Part shown: positions 38,401-45,963 of the stretch, piece by piece
Numbering within the stretch: position 1 is the stretch's first letter
Layout of the letters: each line of letters starts with the position of its first letter
Assembly (NCBI GenBank): GCA_035550735.1
Contig: DASZOM010000003.1
Location: 11,675 to 75,674, forward strand
Length of the DNA: 64,000 nt
From: JANQRA01 sp035550735
Lineage (GTDB): Bacteria > Actinomycetota > Acidimicrobiia > Spongiisociales > ZC4RG35
Direction of reading: 5' to 3'
Translations under genes and position numbers: made by a program
The notes under the pieces: generated by a model
The model's database searches: none
The model's input: the letters and a program-made list of their open reading frames with translations, nothing else
What the model was told of the DNA's origin: nothing

Positions 38401-39133
38401 TCTTGCCGATCCCGGCCTCTCCCTCGAGGACCACCGCCCGCAGCCCCGCCGTGGTCGCCGCGGCCAGCTGTCGGGAGATCGTCTCCAGCTCCGCCGCCCT
38501 GCCCACCACCGGGCCTTGCGCTCGTGACGTCTTGGTGTCGAAGGCGGCGGCCGATGCAGCGCGGGTCTCCCGGGTGACCCTCTTCTCGTCGTCGGCTTTC
38601 TCGCGCCACAGCACCTCGAATAGACGCCACCGGTCGGGGAACCCCTTCAGCCAGAACAGGCCGCGGTCGACGGTCCTGACGTCGCCCAGCGTCCCGGCCA
38701 GGTCCTGCACCACCTGGGAGACGAGGATCTGGCCCCCCTGGGCTGCGTCGGCGACACGGGCTGCGGCATGGACGGCGGTGCCGTGGGCGTCACCCGCCGA
38801 CTGGGTGACGTCGCCGCTGTTGAGTCCGATGCGAACCGAGAGTGCCATGTCCGAGTTCGCCTGGTTGTGCTCGTCGATGGCCCGTTGGATGGAGACGGCG
38901 GTCTGAATCGCCTGGTTGGCGGCGGGGAAGAGCGCCATGAACCCGTCGCCCAGCGACTTGGTCTCCACCGCTCCAGCGATCTCCAGTCGGGAGCGGACCA
39001 GGTCGTCGTGCAGCCTGATGATCTCGTTGGCGATCACGTCGCCCACCCGGACGCGCAGATCGGTGGACCCTTCCAGATCCGTGAACAGGATGGTGAAGGT
39101 CCCCTCAACGGTAGTTGTCGCGTCCTCGCTCAG
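35447..39133 (-). CDS. Class III nucleotidyl cyclase-homology / AAA ATPase / TPR signalling protein
   Basis: About 1228 aa if read from CTG at 39133. The cyclase homology domain is at about 10-180: first metal Asp in LFTDLEGST, Lys plus second Asp in KSLGDGF, and RIGLNSGDV. The usual transition-state Asn is replaced by His in GTAVHAAAR, so activity is uncertain. The AAA domain has Walker A GEAGIGKT near 238 and LLLMLDDLQWADED near 345. TPR-like helices fill about 600-1130. The C-terminus (LLAKLGVATENEAIEYAIRA) resembles the last helices of a LuxR HTH. The first ATG/GTG/TTG start, GTG at 39046, would delete the LFTDLEGST motif. A CTG with AGGGAGG 5 nt upstream restores it. An in-frame stop lies at 39155-39157. 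Confidence 0.85.
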   Translation of the reverse strand: MSEDATTTVEGTFTILFTDLEGSTDLRVRVGDVIANEIIRLHDDLVRSRLEIAGAVETKSLGDGFMALFPAANQAIQTAVSIQRAIDEHNQANSDMALSVRIGLNSGDVTQSAGDAHGTAVHAAARVADAAQGGQILVSQVVQDLAGTLGDVRTVDRGLFWLKGFPDRWRLFEVLWREKADDEKRVTRETRAASAAAFDTKTSRAQGPVVGRAAELETISRQLAAATTAGLRAVVLEGEAGIGKTRMLDAAAGLAAEAETPFWVLQVTADEELRGPFLLFRSLLTSPGMAAIAREAMAMEPLDQAQESISGRSTRLEGLSPQEQMLRKFDEVATLLLALTRERPLLLMLDDLQWADEDSIQLIRYLVRTMGSAPIVILISVRPYADSATGGVSKLIADLDRMRVTQVLRLQRLSLRQSEELLENLLGGPIDASSLDSLHARSEGVPFFIEELARAYREAEALQLIDGTWTMTKLSGPTVPSSIQTLVERRLAQLEPECRSRLADAGILGRRFRVFDVSEVKARVDGETEPDWQVAEHLQNAVDLGLITAERPGSGYDFSFTHDQIRASLLTSTPRQRKRAIHGALAEYLAEKGAPEDLSMLAHHALEAGDNELALTSAIKAAEAALEMSAPEEAVRLIDSTLTAASDPARRIDLLRVKDDALAVLERDVERMANLAEMTALSAGLSSPALEAEVRLRKSSAARTAEDFDLAAELARSVRAAAAEAGDKELELAACLELGQALSRSPIGEAFMPFVEVNVDEAEEPYNRALDLAREIGARLAEAHALRELAYLEAGRVKRAAMEMSAAGTPDIFILMQAPELFAGTKALAEQALRIYEDLGDQQGSMSALITMAYAHVTDPSAQGMAGRLEHIRALHHSRKGAVSDSQSAADDAHMLYSIHAYARLNIQPGLALERGREAFEAARTLGDRWLEALSAGGVAMTCLQLGRTDDCAAWLDRAANAAMSVASTAMARRLEMWRGAAAACSDDVEAMTRHYRRAADLAGQSSIGETCRALADLAFECARIAVFGGDSSLFARAKETANEVLGLARHVKGENPYTGMAHATLALVAEAEGDIETAADEARNARNFKGETHLLYLIPVVWVGARSLIQTGQPEAADLTAEILGGLEHITGSMGDAELREKWFANPIPRQLAEIVGFDPAQAHEAHGEEIEFTEEDLELLRAVTAGTAGARAGDGPGPVDDLLAKLGVATENEAIEYAIRAGVTWQ

Positions 39134-39145
39134 TCCGGCCTCCCT
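39131..39145 (-). promoter_or_regulatory. Ribosome-binding site deciding a CTG start
   Basis: Read on the minus strand, AGGGAGG is followed after CCGGA by CTG. This is a near-ideal Shine-Dalgarno and spacing for a non-standard start codon. No ATG, GTG or TTG lies between the upstream in-frame stop and codon 30 of the cyclase domain. Confidence 0.6.
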
Positions 39146-39197
39146 GGGGCCGGCTCAAGATACAGGTGGCGCCGGGCTGTGAGGCCTCGGATTCCCG

Positions 39198-39317
39198 CTT
39201 ACCTCAGGTAGCCAGCCCCGGATGGGGCCAACTCCCTCGAGAAAGGAGCCGGTGCCAACGCGGCCCGCCCTCTCGAGAGAGTTACGCGCGGATACGGGTC
39301 CCACTACCTGAGGTGAG
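39198..39317. repeat. Intergenic inverted-repeat element, copy B (about 120 bp)
   Basis: Outer arms are CTTACCTCAGGTAG (39198-39211) and CTACCTGAGGTGAG (39304-39317). Inside are CCAGCCCCGGATGGGGCC, CTCGAGAAAGG and CCCTCTCGAGAGAGTT. The right end lies within the kinase gene and encodes its C-terminal tail. This is the most complete copy. Confidence 0.8.
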
Positions 39318-40736
39318 GGAGAGCCAACGGGCAAATGCCTGCTGTGAGGCGGAGACGTCGATTGGGTCGAACACTCGGGAGATGGCTGTCAGACGACTGC
39401 GCCACTCCGGGAGACGGTCGGGGCCGGCGGCCATCACCGCCGCCCCCACCGCTGTGGCTTCCGTGTTCGCCGCAATGTGCACCGGGATGCCGAGAACGTC
39501 GGCCTGACGCTGCATCAGGTACTCGGATCGACTCAGCCCACCGTCGGCCCGCAGTGCCGAGGGGCGGGGGATGCCGGTGGCGACCATCGCCTCCAGGATC
39601 TCGGCGACCCTGAAGGTGAACGAGTCGAGAAAGGCCTGCACCAGGTCGTCGCCGTCGGTCGCCGACGTGATCCCCGAGATCGATGCCGTGTCCAGTCGCT
39701 CCCACCGTGGTGCGCCGCTCCCCTCGAGGGCAGGCACGACCACAAGCGAAGACGGCCCTCTGCCCACGAGCCGCCGATGGGCATCGGTCCCGGTGTCGAT
39801 GCCGAGCGTCGCCAGCCAGTCGAGTGCCGAGCCGACGGACAACACTCCCCCGTCGAGGACGTAGACCGGTCCCTGATCGTCGTCCCAGCCCACGGAGGCG
39901 ATCACCGCGGTATCCGTGCCCGGATGGGCACGTCCGGCGTTGGCGAGCACGAATGCCCCGGTCCCGTAGGTGACCTTCAACGCACCCGGATCGAGGCCAC
40001 CGTTTCCTACCAGGGCCGCCGGCTGGTCGACGAGAACCGCTCGCAGGGGGAGCGTGAAATCCCAGCTCTGATGGGAGACGGTGCCCCGATCCCTTACCGT
40101 CGGCCAGATCGGGGCCAGCCAGTCGGCGGAGAGCCCGAAGAGGCCCAACAGCTCGGGATCCCATCCGCGGCTGCCGGGACGGGTCAGCTGGGTTCGTGAT
40201 GCGGTCCCGATGTCGGTCCTGAAGGGAGCCCCGAGCTGTATCCCGAGCCAGGTCTCGAGGGTCCCCAGGTGGGCCCCGCCTACTTCGGCCCGTTCGGCCA
40301 GGCCCGGGGTCGCGTCCAACAGCCAGCGGTACTTCGAGGCGCAGAAGTACGAGTCGAGTCGCATGCCGGAGAGCTGTTCGATCGGCTCCCGGAGGCCTTG
40401 ATCGATCAGCCTGCGAGCCACCGTCTCGGCCCGGCGATCGGACCAGACGACCGCCGGGGTGAGGGGCTCTCGCGTCACCGGGTCCCACGCCAACACGGTC
40501 TCCCCCTGATGGGCGAGCCCGGCGGCCTCGATGGTGTCGCCGACTCCGTCCAGGGCCTCGCCGCACGCTTCCACGATCGTGGCGAGCACGGCCCATGGGT
40601 CCTGTTCGGTCCCGCCGTCATCGAGATGCACGCTGGAGAGTGGTCTCGACGCCCGGGCCAGCTCCTCGAGATCGTTGTCGAGCAGCAGGACCGTCGTGCC
40701 CGATGTGCCCTGGTCTATCCCGACGAGGAGGCCCAT
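39282..40736 (-). CDS. FGGY-family carbohydrate kinase, glycerol kinase-like
   Basis: A 484-aa sugar/polyol kinase. ATP/phosphate motifs are GIDQGTSGTT at the N-terminus, AGLAHQGETVLAWD, VVWSDRR, VTYGTGAFVLANAG (adenosine side) and RADGGLSRSEYLMQRQADVLG. The order and HQGET/WSDRR blocks are closer to glycerol kinase than to xylulokinase. The ATG at 40736 follows the DeoR stop after 7 bp. The final TSGSGTRIRA is read from repeat copy B, so the original C-terminus may have been replaced. The operon with a GlpA-like flavoprotein supports glycerol or a related polyol as substrate. Confidence 0.85.
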   Translation of the reverse strand: MGLLVGIDQGTSGTTVLLLDNDLEELARASRPLSSVHLDDGGTEQDPWAVLATIVEACGEALDGVGDTIEAAGLAHQGETVLAWDPVTREPLTPAVVWSDRRAETVARRLIDQGLREPIEQLSGMRLDSYFCASKYRWLLDATPGLAERAEVGGAHLGTLETWLGIQLGAPFRTDIGTASRTQLTRPGSRGWDPELLGLFGLSADWLAPIWPTVRDRGTVSHQSWDFTLPLRAVLVDQPAALVGNGGLDPGALKVTYGTGAFVLANAGRAHPGTDTAVIASVGWDDDQGPVYVLDGGVLSVGSALDWLATLGIDTGTDAHRRLVGRGPSSLVVVPALEGSGAPRWERLDTASISGITSATDGDDLVQAFLDSFTFRVAEILEAMVATGIPRPSALRADGGLSRSEYLMQRQADVLGIPVHIAANTEATAVGAAVMAAGPDRLPEWRSRLTAISRVFDPIDVSASQQAFARWLSLTSGSGTRIRA

Positions 40737-40743
40737 GGGCCGC

Positions 40744-41565
40744 TCAGCCCCCGTCGGCGACATGCACCTCGATCCCGGTGGTGCGCAGGTCACGGAGCAG
40801 CCCGCTGTCTGCCTGAGAGTCCGTGATCACTCCGGTGACCTGATCCAGCGGGCAGACCCGTTGCGTGGCGACCCTGCCGATCTTGGACGAGTCGGCCATC
40901 ACATACACCGATCGGGCATTGCTGATGACGATCCGTCGGGTGGCCACCTCTTCGGGATAGAAGTCGGTCAGCCCGTGCGCCGGGTGGACGCCTCCGGAGC
41001 CGAGGAAGGCGATCTCGACGAACACGTCGTTGAGGAACTCGATCGAGTTCGGCCCGGAGAGGGCCAGGTCGCCGTGACGCATCCTGCCCCCGCAGACCAT
41101 CACGTCGATGTCGTCTCGCTGGCCGAGGCGGGAGGCGGCGAGGATCGAGTTGGTGATCACCTGCCCGGTGAAGGACTGCGGGATGTAGTCGGCTATCCGG
41201 GCGACGGACGTGCCTACGTCGAGGAAGATCGTCCCCGCATCGCCGATCAGGCGCGCCGCCAGGGTGGCCATTGCCCGCTTCTCGGCGGAGTGCAGCGCCA
41301 TGCGCTCCTGGAACGAGGGCTCCCGCGAGTCGACTTCGGGGCGGACCCCGCCACCGTGGACCCGTTGCACGAGACCCCGATTCTCCAAGGAGATGAGGTC
41401 ACGGCGGATCGTCTCCCGGGAGACGCCAAACCGCTCGGCGAGATCATCGATGCGGACCGCGGGCCGGTCGGAGAAGATCTCGGCGATGGCGATCCGTCGC
41501 TGAGCCGGCATCACCCGCGACTCGTCTCCCGGCCCGTCGTCCCGAGCCGAATTGGGTTGACTCAC
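40744..41565 (-). CDS. DeoR-family transcriptional repressor
   Basis: A 273-aa regulator. The N-terminal winged HTH is RIDDLAERFGVSRETIRRDL, with the DeoR signature continuing into RGLVQRVHGGG. The C-terminal sugar-phosphate sensor domain contains DVGTSVARIADYIP and the GSGGVHPAHGLTDFYPEEV block. GTG at 41565 overlaps the upstream stop (GTGA) and has GGGG at good distance; ATG at 41511 would give the usual family length of 255 aa. It probably controls this operon and the divergent GH13 gene through the 10-bp repeats at 44221-44269, with a phosphorylated sugar as inducer. Confidence 0.9.
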   Translation of the reverse strand: MSQPNSARDDGPGDESRVMPAQRRIAIAEIFSDRPAVRIDDLAERFGVSRETIRRDLISLENRGLVQRVHGGGVRPEVDSREPSFQERMALHSAEKRAMATLAARLIGDAGTIFLDVGTSVARIADYIPQSFTGQVITNSILAASRLGQRDDIDVMVCGGRMRHGDLALSGPNSIEFLNDVFVEIAFLGSGGVHPAHGLTDFYPEEVATRRIVISNARSVYVMADSSKIGRVATQRVCPLDQVTGVITDSQADSGLLRDLRTTGIEVHVADGG

Positions 41566-42806
41566 GACCTCACCCCGATCGACACCTGCACTCTCGCCCC
41601 GTCCTCCTCGACCCGTCCCATCCATGCCCCGTCGAACGTATAGGTGCGTCCCGGGACGAGACGACGCACGCTGACTGTATCCAGGACGGTCCCGTCGGTC
41701 CGGAATACCACCGTCGAGTCGGTGACCCATTGGTCCACCCTCAGCTCGAGCGGCACGGGCCGGCGTGAGCTGGCACGCTGCGGTGAGACCCAACGGATCG
41801 GGCTCTCCCATTCCATGCTCAGGCCCGGTGTCGTGTCGAGACCCGGCGGCCGACTCAGCTGATTGGCGACGGCCTCGGCCACTGTCCGACCTGACCTGGT
41901 CGCACTGGCCGCCGATTCGCCCGGTTTGACCACACTGCCCGCCGCGTAGATCCCGGGCAGCGACGTGGTCCCTCCGGCAGTCGCACTCGGCCTGCCGCCG
42001 TTCCTCTTGTCCGCCCGCAATCCAGCGGCGAGGGCGAGAGATCCCTCCGCAACCCACTCTCCGGTGAGGATGACGGTGTCACAGTCGATCCCTCGCCGCC
42101 CGTCCGGTCCCTCGACCACCACCCCGTCCACCCGACGACGTCCCTCGATGCCGACCAGACGATGACCGGTGAGCAGGGGCACCCGGCCGAACCGGGTCGC
42201 CCAGAGACGGAGGGGCGAGTACGACTGGTGGGCCGAGAAGGGCGTGATGACGGCGACGCAGTCGATGCCCGCGTCGCGGAGGGTCATCACAGCCGAGAAC
42301 GACACGTGCTCCGCCCCGACCACCACCGCCCGGGATCCCACCTTCACGCCACGGAGATAGGTGAACTGCTGCAGCTCCCCTGTGGTGAAGACGCCGGGTG
42401 CCCGCGTGCCGGGGATGAGCCGCGCCGACCGGGGGCGCTCCCGGCATCCCGTGGCCAGCACGATGGCGTCGGCTTCCCAACGAGTCTGGCCTTCCGCCGA
42501 TTGCGTGGTGAGGTAGGGCTTCCCGGTGTAACCCAAACCGGTCACGGTCGTCCCGGTGCGAATGACGACGGACTCCCTCTCCGCGCCTCGGACCAGTGCG
42601 GCCACGTAGCGAGGGCCCGTCATCGGCCTCCCGTAGTCCCTGAGCCCGAAGCTGGGATGCGCGGAGTGGCGGGGGATGCCGCCGACGTCACCCTCGCGTT
42701 CGAGCACGACCACTTCGTCGACACCGAGACGACGAAGCCGGGTGGCGGTTGTCAGGCCCGCCGGCCCACTCCCTATCACCAGCACGTCGGCGGTGTCGAC
42801 CCTCAC
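41562..42806 (-). CDS. FAD/NAD(P)-dependent oxidoreductase
   Basis: A 414-aa pyridine-nucleotide oxidoreductase with the FAD motif DVLVIGSGPAGLTTATRL, a second nucleotide motif near AVVVGAEHVSFSAV (Gly-poor, so NAD binding may be weak), and the FAD-closing GIYAAGSVVKPGESAA. The C-terminal about 90 residues lie outside the core. The GTG at 42806 overlaps the GlpA-like stop (GTGA). Together with the BFD-bearing flavoprotein it resembles the two-flavoprotein sets found beside glycerol kinases, in which electrons from glycerol 3-phosphate pass to NAD or quinone. Confidence 0.85.
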   Translation of the reverse strand: MRVDTADVLVIGSGPAGLTTATRLRRLGVDEVVVLEREGDVGGIPRHSAHPSFGLRDYGRPMTGPRYVAALVRGAERESVVIRTGTTVTGLGYTGKPYLTTQSAEGQTRWEADAIVLATGCRERPRSARLIPGTRAPGVFTTGELQQFTYLRGVKVGSRAVVVGAEHVSFSAVMTLRDAGIDCVAVITPFSAHQSYSPLRLWATRFGRVPLLTGHRLVGIEGRRRVDGVVVEGPDGRRGIDCDTVILTGEWVAEGSLALAAGLRADKRNGGRPSATAGGTTSLPGIYAAGSVVKPGESAASATRSGRTVAEAVANQLSRPPGLDTTPGLSMEWESPIRWVSPQRASSRRPVPLELRVDQWVTDSTVVFRTDGTVLDTVSVRRLVPGRTYTFDGAWMGRVEEDGARVQVSIGVRS

Positions 42807-44197
42807 GCCTGGCCTACCTCGAGCAGGTCGGCGGCCGTCCGTCCGGTCTTCGCCGCCAGCCAGTCGACGACCTGGGCCCGACAGTAGAAGCCCTGGCATC
42901 GTCCTCCGGTGGCACGGGTGCGACGCCACACCCCGTCGACTGTCCGCGGAGGGATCGGGGAGACCGCCGCCTTCTCCAGCTCCGCCATGGTGGTGAGCTC
43001 GCAGAAGCAGACGACGCGACCGGCATCGCCATCGGCCGAATCGGCAGCGCTCGAGATGATCGAGGGCACGGTCCCGGCCTTGGTCTCGAGCGCCAGCCCG
43101 GCATCGGAGAGCTGATCCAGCAGATACTCCGCTATCGCCATCGAGGCGCTGAGACCGGTCGATCTGATCCCGGTGGCGCATCCATAGCCGGAGCCCGCGT
43201 CGACCTCGATGTGATAGGCGTCCGTAGATGGCACCGCACGCAGCCCCGCGTAGGTCGAGGTCACCTCGGTATCGGCCAGCCCGGGGAGGAGTGCGGTTCC
43301 CTTCTCGAGGAGGTGGGCGATCCCGTCCTCGGTCGTCTCGGTGGCGTCCTTGGCGTCGACGTCCTCGGACGTTGGGCCCAACAAGAGGTTGCCGAACACC
43401 GTCGGGGCGAGGAGGACGCCCTTGCTGCGGGGGCTGGGCACACCGAGGACGATCGAGCTCACCAGACCGCCGGCGGTCTTGTCGAAGACGACGAATTGGC
43501 CACGGCGCGGCCGGATCTCCGGAGACGACGCCCCGAAGAGTCCCGCCACCGAATCACCGTGCAGCCCGGCGGCGTTGATCACCCATGCGGTGCTGATCCG
43601 GGTGCCGCCCAGGATCAGCTCCCAGCGCCGGTCGACCCGCCGCGCCGTCTCCACCGGGCTGTCGAGCATGAGTGTCGTCCCGTTGGCCACCGCCTCGGTG
43701 GCGAAGGCGAGGGGAGTCGTGAACGGGCAGATGATGGACTCGTCGGGGATCGCCAGTCCCCCCACCGCGCCGGGTGCGAGATGGGGCTCCCGCCGGTACA
43801 CCTGATCTGCGGTGAGTCTCTCCGCTGCGTGGTAGCCGTTCTCGACGGCGCGGGAAGAGATCCTCTCGAGGGCGTCGCCGTCATCGGAAGGCCAGGCGAC
43901 GAGGGTGGCGCCGACCCTGTGCATAGGGATGCCTGCCGAAGCGGCGTACTCGGTCAGCAACCTGTGCCCGCGGCTCACCAGCCTCGCCTCGAGGGTCCCG
44001 GGTCGGGCGTCGAAGCCGGTGTGGAGAATGGCGCTGTTCGCCTTGCTGATCCCGGTGCCGACGTCGTTTCCCGCTTCGACCAGAGCCACACGGAGACGAT
44101 GCCGGCTCAGGGCTCGGGCGATGGCACAGCCGACAACGCCGGCGCCGATCACCGCAACGTCGTAGGTCGGGTCCCTGCTCGCCTCGCTTTCGGCCAT
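42803..44197 (-). CDS. GlpA-like FAD oxidoreductase with BFD-type [2Fe-2S] domain
   Basis: A 464-aa DAO-family flavoprotein. The FAD motif is VAVIGAGVVGCAIARALSR and the C-terminal FAD contact is YGCATGIRSTGLSASMAIAEY. Residues about 395-455 form a BFD-like iron-sulfur domain with the four ligands in VVCFCELTT and RCQGFYC. This is the GlpA-type architecture (2-hydroxy acid or glycerol 3-phosphate dehydrogenase). It is the first gene of the four-gene minus operon, reading away from the GH13 gene across a 92-bp region with operator-like repeats. Confidence 0.88.
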   Translation of the reverse strand: MAESEASRDPTYDVAVIGAGVVGCAIARALSRHRLRVALVEAGNDVGTGISKANSAILHTGFDARPGTLEARLVSRGHRLLTEYAASAGIPMHRVGATLVAWPSDDGDALERISSRAVENGYHAAERLTADQVYRREPHLAPGAVGGLAIPDESIICPFTTPLAFATEAVANGTTLMLDSPVETARRVDRRWELILGGTRISTAWVINAAGLHGDSVAGLFGASSPEIRPRRGQFVVFDKTAGGLVSSIVLGVPSPRSKGVLLAPTVFGNLLLGPTSEDVDAKDATETTEDGIAHLLEKGTALLPGLADTEVTSTYAGLRAVPSTDAYHIEVDAGSGYGCATGIRSTGLSASMAIAEYLLDQLSDAGLALETKAGTVPSIISSAADSADGDAGRVVCFCELTTMAELEKAAVSPIPPRTVDGVWRRTRATGGRCQGFYCRAQVVDWLAAKTGRTAADLLEVGQA

Positions 44198-44220
44198 CGA
44201 GCCACTCTATACCCCGGAAA

Positions 44221-44269
44221 CGTGGAAACGTGTGGGATTCTGTGGATTTGCGAGCGACCTGTGGGCCTG
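44221..44269. promoter_or_regulatory. Direct 10-bp-phased TGTGG repeats (probable DeoR operator)
   Basis: The intergenic region of two divergent genes holds CGTGG at 44221 and TGTGG at 44231 and 44241, exactly 10 bp apart, plus TGTGG at 44260. Direct repeats on one helical face are usual for DeoR-family repressors, and a DeoR gene lies in the divergent operon. A matching set occurs at 45896-45920. Confidence 0.6.
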
Positions 44270-44289
44270 CCTGCTACAAAGACGCCTTC

Positions 44290-45882
<1,593 letters not shown>

Positions 45883-45895
45883 TCATTCTCTCGCT

Positions 45896-45920
45896 CCACA
45901 AAAAACCACAAAATCCCTCG
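45896..45920. promoter_or_regulatory. Second set of 10-bp-phased CCACA repeats
   Basis: CCACA at 45896-45900 and 45906-45910, followed by a degenerate CCTCG at 45916, lies in the 81-bp gap before the metallohydrolase gene. It is the reverse complement of the TGTGG units at 44221-44269 with the same 10-bp period, so the same repressor could control the downstream five-gene operon. Confidence 0.5.
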
Positions 45921-45963
45921 CATTCGGTCAGTCGTGCGGATATGGTCTGTGCCACCTGAGCAT

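Noticed and set aside
45883..45963. Intrinsic terminator after the GH13 gene (A/T-rich stretch).
   Set aside because: No stable GC stem precedes the A-tract; the phased CCACA repeats explain the composition better.
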